From DATBFU01 sp035498405 (GTDB lineage: Bacteria; Acidobacteriota; Thermoanaerobaculia; UBA5066; Gp7-AA6): a stretch of DNA of 64,000 bases. The notes beneath the pieces are model-generated. The model had not been told where the DNA came from, ran no database searches, and saw only the letters and a program-made list of their open reading frames with translations. This document shows, in pieces, positions 17,279 through 26,747 of this stretch. Made by a program: the position numbers and the translations under genes. The stretch covers positions 1 through 64,000 of the forward strand of contig DATKAE010000078.1 of the NCBI GenBank assembly GCA_035498405.1, in the 5' to 3' direction. Position 1 is the stretch's first letter. Every line of letters begins with the position of its first letter.

Positions 17279-18369
17279 TGCGGAACGCCGTCCGTTGGGC
17301 CGGGTCCGCCGCGATCGCATCGATCGCGCTCGTCTCCTCTTCCCCTCGCGAGTCGACCGCGATCGGAGCGCCGACGGCTCCGCCTTCCGTTTCCTTTCCG
17401 CGCGACCACGGCTCCCACCCCGACGCCGCCGTGGAATGGTGGTACTACACGGGCCACCTGACCGACGCCGCCGAGAACGTCTGCGGATTTCAGCTCACAT
17501 TCTTTCGCGTGGGGGAGCTTCACCTGGCCCACCTGGCCTGGACCGATTCGTCGGCGGGAACGTTCTTCTACGAGGAGAAGGCGCACCTGGGCCTTCCGGG
17601 GATCGCGTCGGCGCAGGTCGGCCGGCTCGCCGTCTCCAACGAAGACTGGTCCGCCGAGGAAACCGGCGGCGTGCACCGTCTTCGGGCCGGCCGGCGGAAC
17701 TGGGAGCTTCGCCTCACCCTTCGCCCGGCCAAACCGCCCGTCCTTCACGGCTCCGAGGGAATTTCCCGGAAGGGCTCCGGGGAAGACGAGTACTCGCACT
17801 ACGTCTCGATCACGCGGCTGGAGGCTGTGGCGCAACTGCGTCAGCCGGACCGGCGCCGTGAGCTCACGGGCACGGCCTGGTTCGACCACGAGTGGGGACC
17901 CGGAGCGCTCCCGGCCGGAGCGCAGGGCTGGGACTGGTTCGGCGTGCAGCTGTCCGACGGCTCGGACCTGATGCTCTACCGTCTTCGCGGGACCGACGGG
18001 CGCGCGACCCCGTTCTCGGCGGGCACCTTGGTCCCGGAGAAGGGCCCGCCGGTTCCGATTCGCTGGAGCGACGTGCGCTTCTCCGAAACGAAGACCTGGG
18101 TCTCGCCACACACCCGGGCACGCTACCCGGCGGGGTGGGAGATCGCCGTCCCCTCCCTCGATCTGCGCCTCGCGATTGCTCCGCTACTCTCCGACCAGGA
18201 GCTCATCACCGAAAAATCGACCGGCGTGACCTACTGGGAGGGAGCCTGCCGCGTCGCCGGCTCGCGCGCCGGCCGTGCCGTCACGGGACGCGCCTACGCC
18301 GAGCTGACGGGCTACGCCGGACGCGACGTGCCGGGGTTCCCCGCGACGAACCGGGTCGAGGAACCCTAG
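17278..18369 (+). CDS. AttH/CrtC-like secreted lipocalin-fold protein
   Basis: 363 residues with a signal peptide (about 1-25). VEWWYYTGHL (near 52) and TAWFDHEWG (near 200) are hallmarks of the hydroxyneurosporene synthase (CrtC)/AttH family, built from two lipocalin-like halves. There is no carotenoid gene nearby, so carotenoid hydration is unlikely. Coupling to the FtsX permease (TGATG overlap) marks it as the AttH component of the transporter, acting outside the inner membrane. The stop codon shares CTAG with the convergent next gene. Confidence 0.78.
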   Translation: MRNAVRWAGSAAIASIALVSSSPRESTAIGAPTAPPSVSFPRDHGSHPDAAVEWWYYTGHLTDAAENVCGFQLTFFRVGELHLAHLAWTDSSAGTFFYEEKAHLGLPGIASAQVGRLAVSNEDWSAEETGGVHRLRAGRRNWELRLTLRPAKPPVLHGSEGISRKGSGEDEYSHYVSITRLEAVAQLRQPDRRRELTGTAWFDHEWGPGALPAGAQGWDWFGVQLSDGSDLMLYRLRGTDGRATPFSAGTLVPEKGPPVPIRWSDVRFSETKTWVSPHTRARYPAGWEIAVPSLDLRLAIAPLLSDQELITEKSTGVTYWEGACRVAGSRAGRAVTGRAYAELTGYAGRDVPGFPATNRVEEP

Positions 18370-18848
18370 GGCGTCGGCGTCGGGGCGGCCTTCGACTTCT
18401 CCTTCTCCCGTCCCTTCTCTCGCGTCTCGACGGTGATCTGAAAGGTCTTGGCGCGGTCGAAGTACCGGTAGACGTACGGGAAGTCCACCTTGTAGTAGGC
18501 GCGATCTCCCTTGTTCAGAAAGCCCCACTGTGTCCCGCCCGAGCCGGTCGCGACGACGTTGCCCTCCTCATCGAAGACGACGACGGCGATACCGACCTCG
18601 GCGTCGATGAAGCCATTGTTGTCCACCCGTAGGGTCGCCTTGGCGCTCGACTTGCGGACCGGCGTGCCCTTCAGCGTCGAGCCCAGATCGAAGGTGATCT
18701 GATTCACGTGGATCCGCTGCACCTCCATCTGAATGTCCTGCGCGCCGGCAACCGGTTGCCACTCGAACTTCTTGGTGACCTGGTCCGCGCCCGCCGTCGA
18801 TGCCGCTGCCGCCGCGAGCAAGAAGAGAACCGCCTTTCGATGAATCAT
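18366..18848 (-). CDS. Secreted protein of unknown function
   Basis: 160 residues. Start MIHRKAVLFLL at ATG 18848 follows a clear GAGGAGG site 7 nt upstream. A signal peptide (about 1-20, cleavage near AGA-DQ) precedes a beta-rich domain with alternating hydrophobic residues (IQMEVQRIHVNQITFDLG) and a Lys/Glu/Pro-rich tail ending PTPTP. The middle part resembles immunoglobulin-like or LEA14-like folds that describe fluctuating beta sheets, but I cannot name a family. The stop is palindromic with that of the AttH-like gene. Confidence 0.7.
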   Translation of the reverse strand: MIHRKAVLFLLAAAAASTAGADQVTKKFEWQPVAGAQDIQMEVQRIHVNQITFDLGSTLKGTPVRKSSAKATLRVDNNGFIDAEVGIAVVVFDEEGNVVATGSGGTQWGFLNKGDRAYYKVDFPYVYRYFDRAKTFQITVETREKGREKEKSKAAPTPTP

Positions 18849-18915
18849 GCCAACCACCTCCTCGCCGCCCTCGAACATCGGAGAGCGGACATTCCTTCCA
18901 TTGCCGACTCCGACC

Positions 18916-20415
<1,500 letters not shown>

Positions 20416-20424
20416 ACGCCAGGC

Positions 20425-20430
20425 AGAATA
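20425..20430 (-). promoter_or_regulatory. -10 box TATTCT, 9 nt before TTG 20415
   Basis: It lies in the 34-bp gap behind the HAD gene and is the only promoter-like element there. It supports both an independent transcript and the TTG start of the permease. Confidence 0.5.
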
Positions 20431-20449
20431 GCAGAGTCGGCGGAGTCGG

Positions 20450-21136
20450 TTAGATTCCGAGCCGAGCCGCGACTTCCGTGAGCGTCTCGATTCGATCCGG
20501 AAGCGATCCGTGCCGGCCTTCACGATCGAGCAGCAGGGCCGCGAGCCCGGCGGCGCGCGCGCCCTCGTAGTCCTCGCGCAAAGAATCCCCGACGTGGAGC
20601 GCCTCGACCGACGCGACGGCGAGCCGCCGGCAAGCGCGGCGGAAGATCTCCGGGTCGGGCTTCCCGGTTTCCTCGATCGCGGAGACCAGGACCGCCTCGA
20701 AGCGCGGCGCAAGCTCCAGAGCAGAGAGCAGCGCCGGCAGGTGCGAGTCCCAGTTCGAGACGACCGCCAGCCGCAGGCCGGCCTGCTCGAGCCGCCGGAG
20801 GGTCGGCCCAACATCCGGATACACCGCCCACGAGCTCGGGTTCCGAAAGTGACTCGCCAGCCGGCCAAACGCCGACTCCGAGACGACACCCCCGTCGAGC
20901 TCGCCGCGCACACGATTCAAGAAGGCCCGCCAGAACTCCGGCTCGCCCCGCACGCCGCCGTAGCGGTCCGCAGCGCCGCTCTCGCGCACCTGCACCCAGG
21001 CGTTCGCCAGGGCGCCGGCCAACTCGTCGGGGGAAATACTCGCCCCGTCGGCGGCCAGCTCCCGCGCGTACACCTCTTCCACGGGAGGGTCCGGATGAAG
21101 CAGCGTCGCGCCGGCGTCGAAAAGAACGGCGCGGAT
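20450..21136 (-). CDS. HAD-superfamily hydrolase without a standard start codon
   Basis: About 228 residues. The HAD motifs are intact: VLFDAGATL (motif I, second Asp replaced by Ala), VVSNWDS (motif II), GKPDPEIF with Lys (motif III) and HVGDSLREDYEGA (motif IV). An Ala in place of the second motif I Asp occurs in the REG-2-like branch. Substrates are usually small phosphates. No ATG, GTG or TTG exists between the upstream TAG (21142-21144) and motif I; the nearest plausible initiation codon is ATC 21136, 5 nt after that stop, so translation is probably coupled to the CADD-like gene. The start is therefore uncertain. Confidence 0.75.
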   Translation of the reverse strand: MRAVLFDAGATLLHPDPPVEEVYARELAADGASISPDELAGALANAWVQVRESGAADRYGGVRGEPEFWRAFLNRVRGELDGGVVSESAFGRLASHFRNPSSWAVYPDVGPTLRRLEQAGLRLAVVSNWDSHLPALLSALELAPRFEAVLVSAIEETGKPDPEIFRRACRRLAVASVEALHVGDSLREDYEGARAAGLAALLLDREGRHGSLPDRIETLTEVAARLGI

Positions 21137-21141
21137 CGACC

Positions 21142-21819
21142 CTAGATTCGTCCGAGCTCCCGCAACACCCCGTCCAGCGCGCGCCGGAGAGCCTCGAGGC
21201 AGCGATTCGCCGCTGCCAGGGCTCGTTCCCGGTCCTCCGGCGTTGCCGCGACGCGCTCGAGGGCCGCCCGCTCGACCTGGCGATGCCAGCGATCGGCCTC
21301 CTCGTGGACGGTGAAGAACCGCGTCGCTTCCGAGTCCACGATCCCGTAGAAGGCCGCGAGTCCCTCGCGCTTGGTTTTCGCGATTTCCGGAATCTGCGAT
21401 TCGTAGGCGTAGAGAGCCGCGAGTCCTTCCGCCACCGACCCCGACCGGGTCGTCTTCAGGAACTCCTCGACCGTGGACGCAACCTCCGGAAGGCGGGCCG
21501 TGACCCCCAGATCCGACTCGGTGGCCCCGAGCGACGCCGCAAACCTTCGCCAGAGGGCCGGATGATTCTCGGGGCCGCGCTCCTCCTCGATCAGGTTCTC
21601 CAACAGCTCTTGTCTCAACGCCGCGTCCTCGCATGCCGCGTGCACGCCCGAAACGTACCTCGGGAAGTTGGCGACCTGCGGGTAGTAGGCGATCGCGTAT
21701 TGCCGCAGATCTTCTCGAGTCAGCTTCCCTTCGTTCCAAAGGAGGTAGAAGGGGTGCTGAAGCAGATGCTTTTCGGCAATGAGCGAGTCGAGCGCTCCCA
21801 GAAATTCGGTCGGTGTCAT
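21142..21819 (-). CDS. CADD-family haem-oxygenase-fold oxidase (possible self-sacrificing pABA synthase)
   Basis: 225 residues. LLQHPFYLLWNEGKL (19-33), YYPQVANFPRYVSGVHA and LLENLIEEERGPENHP place it in the CADD/PqqC-like dinuclear-metal family. Metal ligands can be seen: E and H in EEERGPENH, and the HEEADRWH pair late in the chain. In Chlamydia and Nitrosomonas, CADD makes p-aminobenzoate for folate from its own tyrosine; Y25 here and a Lys in AKTKREG sit where the donor residues are expected. Start ATG 21819 has a GGAGG site; TAGACT lies 36 nt upstream. It is followed directly by the HAD gene. Confidence 0.8.
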   Translation of the reverse strand: MTPTEFLGALDSLIAEKHLLQHPFYLLWNEGKLTREDLRQYAIAYYPQVANFPRYVSGVHAACEDAALRQELLENLIEEERGPENHPALWRRFAASLGATESDLGVTARLPEVASTVEEFLKTTRSGSVAEGLAALYAYESQIPEIAKTKREGLAAFYGIVDSEATRFFTVHEEADRWHRQVERAALERVAATPEDRERALAAANRCLEALRRALDGVLRELGRI

Positions 21820-21855
21820 GGCGATCCTCCCTCTCTCACCCATTTCTTGGGGCCC

Positions 21856-21861
21856 AGTCTA
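21856..21861 (-). promoter_or_regulatory. -10 box TAGACT for the CADD-like gene, leadered
   Basis: TAGACT 36 nt before ATG 21819. Here a GGAGG ribosome site is present, so the same hexamer also serves genes with a normal leader. Confidence 0.45.
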
Positions 21862-21875
21862 CAAGCACTCGCGTC

Positions 21876-22715
21876 TCAAGGCATCACCTGCCCCCCGTCG
21901 ATCACGAAGGCTTGCCCGGTGATGTTTTTCGCCTCATCGGAGGCGAGGTAGGCGGCCAGCGAAGCAATCTCCTTCGGATCGAGCACCCGGCCGAGCGGCG
22001 CCATCTTGGCCGCCGCGTCGCGCCCGGCCTCGACTCCGGCGCCCTTCGAACGACCGATTCGGTCGAATCCCTCGCGCGCCATTTCCGTCTCCACCCACCC
22101 GGGGCACAGCGCGTTGACGGTGATTCGGCGAGGAGCGAGCTCCAGGGCGTGGGCGCGAGTCAAGCCGATGACCCCGTGCTTGGAAGCGCAATAGGCGGAG
22201 AAACCGGCGACCGCGAACCGCCCGAGAACGGAAGAGAGATTCAGGATGCGGCCGCCCTTCGGAATGAAGAGGGCCACCTCGCGCGTCATTCGGAAAACCG
22301 CCGTCAGATTGGTCGCGATGATCGCCTGCCAGGGCCCGTCGTCCGGGTCCTCGAGGGGGGTAGGGCCTCCCAGGCCCGCATTGTTGACGAGGATGTCGAT
22401 GTGCCCCCAACGCGCGGCGATGGCGGCCACGGCGCCCGAAATGGAAACCGGCAGCGTGACGTCACATCCCACCGCCATCGCCTCGCCCCCGGCCTGCGCG
22501 ATCTCGAGCGCGATTCTCTGGCAGGCAGCCTCGTCCCTCGCGAGGAGGGCGACACGAGCCCCCTCGGCGGCGAAGCGGCGCGCAATCGCCTCTCCGATCC
22601 CGCGCGAAGCGCCGGTGATGCACGCCACTTTCTCCGACAGGCGGCGGGCGACGGGCCGGGCGCCGTCGGTCTTGCGCCGGTGGGGCGAGGTCTCGTCCGG
22701 GTCAGCGGTCGTCAT
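21876..22715 (-). CDS. Short-chain dehydrogenase/reductase
   Basis: 279 residues. Classical SDR: TGASRGIG cofactor loop (about 34-41), NNAG, catalytic Ser in NLSSVLG and YCASK (Tyr-Lys), then PGWVETEM. It is of the FabG/3-hydroxyacyl dehydrogenase type, preferring NAD(P)H, and the substrate cannot be read. An extra N-terminal stretch of about 27 polar residues precedes the fold, so the true start could lie later. A TAGAAT box ends 18 nt before ATG 22715. It stands alone between the CADD-like gene and the TetR unit. Confidence 0.82.
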   Translation of the reverse strand: MTTADPDETSPHRRKTDGARPVARRLSEKVACITGASRGIGEAIARRFAAEGARVALLARDEAACQRIALEIAQAGGEAMAVGCDVTLPVSISGAVAAIAARWGHIDILVNNAGLGGPTPLEDPDDGPWQAIIATNLTAVFRMTREVALFIPKGGRILNLSSVLGRFAVAGFSAYCASKHGVIGLTRAHALELAPRRITVNALCPGWVETEMAREGFDRIGRSKGAGVEAGRDAAAKMAPLGRVLDPKEIASLAAYLASDEAKNITGQAFVIDGGQVMP

Positions 22716-22792
22716 GGGGCAATGAGCGCGCCGATTCTATCTTTCGGTGCTCCCGTCCCGTATGCCGCTGCCGCAGTCGGCGAGGCCCTCCT

Positions 22793-22969
22793 TCAGCGCG
22801 AGCCGGCCCGAGACGGCGGCTGGGCGACGCGCTCCTCCCGGTGATACAGCGACCACTCGAGAGAGCAGGCCTCGCAGAGGTTCGCCACGGCCGGGCGGTC
22901 GCAGCCCTCGTTGGCGCACTTGCGCGGAGCCGATGGATCCTCTCGAACCTTCTCGCGTTCGTTCCTCAT
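22793..22969 (-). CDS. Small Cys-rich (zinc-ribbon-like) protein coupled to the TetR gene
   Basis: 58 residues. Start ATG 22969 overlaps the TetR stop (ATGA). The centre carries CANEGC-x8-CEAC, two knuckles of four cysteines that would hold one zinc ion, flanked by basic ends. It is too small for an enzyme; it may bind the regulator or nucleic acid, which is inference. I recognise no named family. Confidence 0.6.
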   Translation of the reverse strand: MRNEREKVREDPSAPRKCANEGCDRPAVANLCEACSLEWSLYHREERVAQPPSRAGSR

Positions 22970-23601
22970 CTGCGTTTCCCCCTTTGCTCGGCCGGTCCGG
23001 GCCCCCCCAAGTACTGAAGGAGCTCGCGCTCGCACCGGCCGCGGTATTCCTCGAACCGACCCTCGGGATCTTTCTCGGTGAGCCACTGCATCATCAGGCC
23101 GTCGAAAATCGCCCGCATCGTGGAGGCCGCCTCGCCGGGATCGCGCACCCGAAAGACCCCCCGCCGCATGCCCTCCTCGACGATTCCGCCATCGATCGCC
23201 CGACAGCCGGCGTAGAAGCTCTCCCCCACCTCCCGGAAAGCCTCATGGCGGGAGGCGAGGCCGCAGAAATCGACGTAGGCCCGGAAGAAGGCGCGGTTCT
23301 TCGAGGGCGACGGGAAGATGAGCGCGACGAGGGCCCGGACCTTCTCGACGGGGTCCGAGACCGCCGCGACGGCCTCGCGCATGCGCTGCTGGATCGAGTC
23401 GATCAGCCAGCGAAAGACCTCCCGGAACAGGTCCTCCTTCGACGCGAAGTAGTAGAGCGTCACCCCCTTGGACACGCCGGCACGCCGCGCGATGTCGTCC
23501 AGGGTGACATCCGAGAACCCCTTCTCGGCGACCTCTCGGAAGGCGGCCTTGAGCAGCGAGAGCCGGCGCTCTGCGGCGGCCAACTCGGCAGTGCGTGCCA
23601 T
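22966..23601 (-). CDS. TetR-family transcriptional regulator
   Basis: 211 residues. The N-terminal helix-turn-helix (about 14-60) reads FSDVTLDDIARRAGVSKG followed by LYYFASKEDLF, the standard TetR DNA-binding domain. The C-terminal domain (70-200) is helical and of the fatty-acid or drug-ligand type. A palindromic operator lies 10-29 nt upstream of its ATG, so it very likely represses itself and perhaps the divergent moaD promoter. A 58-residue Cys protein is coupled downstream. Confidence 0.88.
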   Translation of the reverse strand: MARTAELAAAERRLSLLKAAFREVAEKGFSDVTLDDIARRAGVSKGVTLYYFASKEDLFREVFRWLIDSIQQRMREAVAAVSDPVEKVRALVALIFPSPSKNRAFFRAYVDFCGLASRHEAFREVGESFYAGCRAIDGGIVEEGMRRGVFRVRDPGEAASTMRAIFDGLMMQWLTEKDPEGRFEEYRGRCERELLQYLGGPGPAEQRGKRR

Positions 23602-23610
23602 GCGATATTA

Positions 23611-23630
23611 TTGACTGACTGGTCGGTCAA
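23611..23630. promoter_or_regulatory. TetR-type operator palindrome
   Basis: TTGACTGACTGGTCGGTCAA, a 20-bp near-palindrome with 8 of 10 matched pairs. It has the TGAC-x-GAC core of many TetR operators. It sits between tetR (start 23601) and the moaD -10 box (23655), close enough to affect both. Confidence 0.75.
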
Positions 23631-23654
23631 ATGTCAAGGAGCCGAGCCGGGCGT

Positions 23655-23660
23655 TAGACT
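23655..23660 (+). promoter_or_regulatory. -10 box TAGACT, 7 nt before ATG 23668 (moaD)
   Basis: TAGACT then GCCTCCG and ATG, with no ribosome site. It is one of the cleanest examples of the short-spacer promoter type in the window. Confidence 0.6.
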
Positions 23661-23667
23661 GCCTCCG

Positions 23668-23913
23668 ATGACGGTGAGACTTCTGTACTTCGCCTCCTTC
23701 CGCGAGCACGTCGGGAGCGACGCCCAAACGCGCCAGGTTCCCGACGGCACGAGCGCCGGGCAGCTCTGGCGCAGGCTCGCCCGGGAAGTCCCACATTTTG
23801 CGGTGTTTCCTTCCATGCCGCCGGTCGCCGTCAACGGCGACTATGCCGAGAGCGATACGGTCCTCCGAGAGGGGGACGAAGTGGCGTTTCTGCCGCCCGT
23901 GGCCGGGGGCTAG
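23668..23913 (+). CDS. moaD: MoaD: small subunit of molybdopterin synthase
   Basis: 81 residues, the normal MoaD length, ending in VAGG; the terminal Gly-Gly is thiocarboxylated and delivers sulphur to precursor Z. The beta-grasp features VRLLYFASFREH at the start and VAVNGDYAESDTVLREGDEVAFLPPV before the tail are typical. moaE follows 20 nt later. The molybdopterin enzyme at the right end of the window would need this cofactor. Confidence 0.92.
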   Translation: MTVRLLYFASFREHVGSDAQTRQVPDGTSAGQLWRRLAREVPHFAVFPSMPPVAVNGDYAESDTVLREGDEVAFLPPVAGG

Positions 23914-23933
23914 CCCAGGACTTCGGGGGCAAC

Positions 23934-24359
23934 GTGTATCTGTCGAGCGATCCCATCGATCTGCCCTCGCTGCTCGGCCAGGCGCGCCCCTCGGATGGAG
24001 GAATCTGCCTGTTCGTCGGCGTCGTCCGAAAGGAGAGCGAGGGCCGGGAGACGACCCGAATCGAGTACGAAGCCTACGCCGCAATGGCCGAGGCCGAGAT
24101 CGAGAAGATGCTGCGATCGATCGCGCAGACGTGGCCGCAGACGCGCCTCTGGATCCGACATCGGCTAGGCAGCCTCTCCCCCGGCGAAGCGGCCGTGGCG
24201 ATCCTGGCGACCGCACCCCACCGCGGCGAGGCCTTCGCCGCCTGCCGCGAGGCGATCGACCGACTGAAGACGACGGTTCCCATCTGGAAGAAGGAGTTCT
24301 ACGCCGACGGAACTTCCGAGTGGGTCGATCCCACGCGGGCCTCCGGCGTCCACCGCTAG
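23934..24359 (+). CDS. moaE: MoaE: large subunit of molybdopterin synthase
   Basis: 141 residues from GTG 23934. LFVGVVRKESEGR (about 27-39), IEYEAY, IRHRLGSLSPGEAAV and the active-site stretch TTVPIWKKEFYADG with its lysines are MoaE hallmarks. It binds precursor Z and accepts sulphur from the MoaD tail. It is co-transcribed with moaD. mgtE follows after 62 nt in which I see no riboswitch. Confidence 0.92.
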   Translation: MYLSSDPIDLPSLLGQARPSDGGICLFVGVVRKESEGRETTRIEYEAYAAMAEAEIEKMLRSIAQTWPQTRLWIRHRLGSLSPGEAAVAILATAPHRGEAFAACREAIDRLKTTVPIWKKEFYADGTSEWVDPTRASGVHR

Positions 24360-24421
24360 CCGATCGACTTTCCGTCTCTCCGCGCAAGTTTCCGTCCCCC
24401 TTCTCCGTTTCACTCCAGCCG

Positions 24422-25798
24422 ATGTCAGAATGGCCGGCGATGTCCGTCGCGAAAATCATCGCTCCCGACGTCCAGGAACTGATCCGCGAGAGCCCCCAGG
24501 AACTGGCGGCGGCGGTCAAGGACCTGCATCCCGCCGACATCGCCGAGTTGCTCGACGAGCTGCCGCGCGAGGACCGCATCGTTCTGTTCGAGGTCCTGCC
24601 CACCGAGCAAGGCGCCGCGGTGCTCTCGGAGCTCAAGGGCGAGACCCTGCGCCTCATTCTGCACCGGGCTTCGCCCCAGAAGCTCGGAGCCGAGCTCGAT
24701 CGCCTGCCGGCCGACGAGGTCACCTTTCTCCTCGAGCACCTCACCCAGCGCCAGCGGGAGGCGATTCTCGAAAAGATGTCGCCGCGGGACGCCGACGGGG
24801 CCAAACGACTTCTGCGCTATCCGCCGCGAACCGCCGGCCGCCTCATGTCGGAGAAGTTCGCCCGGATCCGCCCCGAGTGGACCGTGGCCGAGACGCTCGA
24901 CCACTTGAAGAAGATCGACCCCGAAGTCGAGACGGTGCAGAGCCTCTATGCCCTGGACGATTCGGGCCATCTCGTCGGCTACGTCTCGCTGCGCCGGCTC
25001 TTTCCCGCGCCGCCCCTCCGGAAGATCGCCGACGTGATGGAGCGAAGGCTCCTGACGGTCCGAGCGGACGCCTCACAGGAGGAGGTCGCGCGGCTGGTTT
25101 CCAAGTACGACGTTCACGCCATCCCCGTCGTGGACGAGGAGAACCGGTTGCTCGGAATCGTGACCGTGGACGACGTCATCGACATCCTCATCGAGGAGCA
25201 GACCGAGGACGTCCTGCACCTGGGCGGCGTTTCGGCCACCGAGGAGACCGTCGAGCAGGGCTACTTCGCCACGAAGCCGTTCCGAAACGTGCGGCTGCGT
25301 TTCAACTGGCTTCTCCTCCTCTTCGTCGCCGAGACCTTCACGGGCACCGTGCTGCGTCACTTCGAAGGAGAGCTCGCCAAGGTCGTGGCACTCTCGTTCT
25401 TCATCCCGCTCTTGATCGGCACCGGCGGCAATTCGGGGTCGCAGACCGTCACGACGATCGTGCGGGGCCTGGCCGTCGGGGACATCCGGCTGCGGGACTT
25501 CTGGCGGGTGTTTCTTCGCGAGGCGGGAAGCGGGCTTCTGCTCGGCCTCATGCTGGGGGTGGTCGGCGTCGGGCGGGCCCTGCTCTGGGGATCGGCGATG
25601 CCGCTCGCCCTGACGGTTGGCATCTCGATCCTCGCCATCTGCACCTGGGCCAACGCCGTGGGAGCCACGATCCCGATGTTCGCGACCGCAATCAAGATCG
25701 ACCCGACCGTCATGTCCGCGCCCCTGATTGCCACGCTGGTCGATGCCACGGGTCTCGCGATCTATTTCGTGATCGCCAAGTCGATCCTGGGCCTTTGA
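24422..25798 (+). CDS. mgtE: MgtE-type magnesium transporter/channel
   Basis: 458 residues. An N-terminal superhelical MgtE_N domain (about 20-130, LHPADIAELLDELP), a CBS pair (about 135-255, MSEKFARIRPEWTV and VMERRLLTVRADAS) and five C-terminal helices with LIGTGGNSGSQ, the Mg-selective pore motif, are in the usual order. Cytosolic Mg2+ closes the channel through the N and CBS domains. ATG 24422 is used; an in-frame ATG lies at 24440. It is read in the same direction as moaDE. Confidence 0.92.
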   Translation: MSEWPAMSVAKIIAPDVQELIRESPQELAAAVKDLHPADIAELLDELPREDRIVLFEVLPTEQGAAVLSELKGETLRLILHRASPQKLGAELDRLPADEVTFLLEHLTQRQREAILEKMSPRDADGAKRLLRYPPRTAGRLMSEKFARIRPEWTVAETLDHLKKIDPEVETVQSLYALDDSGHLVGYVSLRRLFPAPPLRKIADVMERRLLTVRADASQEEVARLVSKYDVHAIPVVDEENRLLGIVTVDDVIDILIEEQTEDVLHLGGVSATEETVEQGYFATKPFRNVRLRFNWLLLLFVAETFTGTVLRHFEGELAKVVALSFFIPLLIGTGGNSGSQTVTTIVRGLAVGDIRLRDFWRVFLREAGSGLLLGLMLGVVGVGRALLWGSAMPLALTVGISILAICTWANAVGATIPMFATAIKIDPTVMSAPLIATLVDATGLAIYFVIAKSILGL

Positions 25799-25839
25799 CC
25801 GAGGCGTCGGCGGCCGCCGCCCGGCCGCGACCGCTTTGG

Positions 25840-25845
25840 TAGGAT
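25840..25845 (+). promoter_or_regulatory. -10 box TAGGAT, leadered
   Basis: It lies 65 nt before ATG 25911, which has its own GGAGG site. This is a leadered promoter of the same hexamer family, driving the crotonase-aldehyde dehydrogenase unit. Confidence 0.4.
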
Positions 25846-25910
25846 CTCGCTCTCGGAAGGGACCGGGCCACCGAAGCGGGCCCGGCAGACTCAAGACTCT
25901 CGGAGGAAAC

Positions 25911-26747
25911 ATGAGCACTCCCGCCACGACCCGCGACTGGACGGCACCCGATGCCGGCCTGGAGATCGTCCGCTACCGGGCGGACAACGGCATCGCCGTG
26001 ATCGAAATGGACGATCCGCCGGCCAACACCTACACCTACGCCATGATGCGGCAGCTCGACGACGCGATCCTGCGCGCGCGTTTCGACGACGCGGTCCACG
26101 TGATCCTCCTGCGCGGCAAGGGAGACCGCTTCTTCTCCGCGGGAGCCAACATCGGAATGCTGAATGCCGTCACGCCTGGCTTCAAATACTTCTTCTGCCT
26201 GCACGCCAACGAGACGCTGCTGCGCCTCGAGCACACGCCCAAGCTCGTGATCGCCGCGTTGAACGGCCACACCGTCGGCGGGGGTCTCGAGATCGCCATG
26301 GCCTGCGACTTGCGCCTCGCCCGCAAGGACGCGGGGAAGATCGGGCTCCCCGAAGTGACCCTCGGAGTGCTGCCGGGCACGGGCGGGACAACGCGCCTGG
26401 CCAAGATGGTCGGCAAGTCGAAGGCCATCGAGCTGATGGTGACGGGCAACACGTTCTCCTTCGAGGAAGCGCAGGAGCTGGGCCTGGTCAACCAGGTCAT
26501 CGACGCGACACCCGAGCAATGGTGGGAGCAGGTGCTGGACTATGCCCGGCAGTTCGTGCCGCCGCAGAAGGCCTCCCGGGCCGTCGGAAGGATCAAGCGA
26601 TCGGTCCAGACGGGCTGGGACCTGCCGATCGAGTCGGCTCTCGCGGTCGAACGGGAGCTGCAGCAGCTGCTCTTTCAGAGCGAGGACGCCAAGGAAGGCA
26701 TCGCGGCCAACCAGGAAAAGCGAGTCCCGCGATTCAAGGGCAAGTGA
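25911..26747 (+). CDS. Enoyl-CoA hydratase/isomerase family protein
   Basis: 278 residues. Crotonase fold with oxyanion-hole segments FFSAGANIGML and NGHTVGGGLEIAMACDLRLA; the catalytic Glu positions are filled in GGGLE and LPEVTLG. ATG 25911 follows GGAGG by 5 nt. The Trp-rich C-terminal part ends with the crotonase-like RVPRFKGK. It hydrates or isomerises enoyl-CoA thioesters in beta-oxidation. The stop overlaps the possible start of the aldehyde dehydrogenase gene (TGATG), so the two may handle one pathway. Confidence 0.85.
   Translation: MSTPATTRDWTAPDAGLEIVRYRADNGIAVIEMDDPPANTYTYAMMRQLDDAILRARFDDAVHVILLRGKGDRFFSAGANIGMLNAVTPGFKYFFCLHANETLLRLEHTPKLVIAALNGHTVGGGLEIAMACDLRLARKDAGKIGLPEVTLGVLPGTGGTTRLAKMVGKSKAIELMVTGNTFSFEEAQELGLVNQVIDATPEQWWEQVLDYARQFVPPQKASRAVGRIKRSVQTGWDLPIESALAVERELQQLLFQSEDAKEGIAANQEKRVPRFKGK

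Noticed and set aside
17278..18369. A carotenoid hydratase (CrtC)
   Set aside because: No other carotenoid gene is present and the gene is coupled to an FtsX permease, which fits AttH.
24360..24421. A magnesium riboswitch before mgtE
   Set aside because: The gap is only 62 nt and shows no extended pairing. M-box or ykoK-type leaders need far more sequence.
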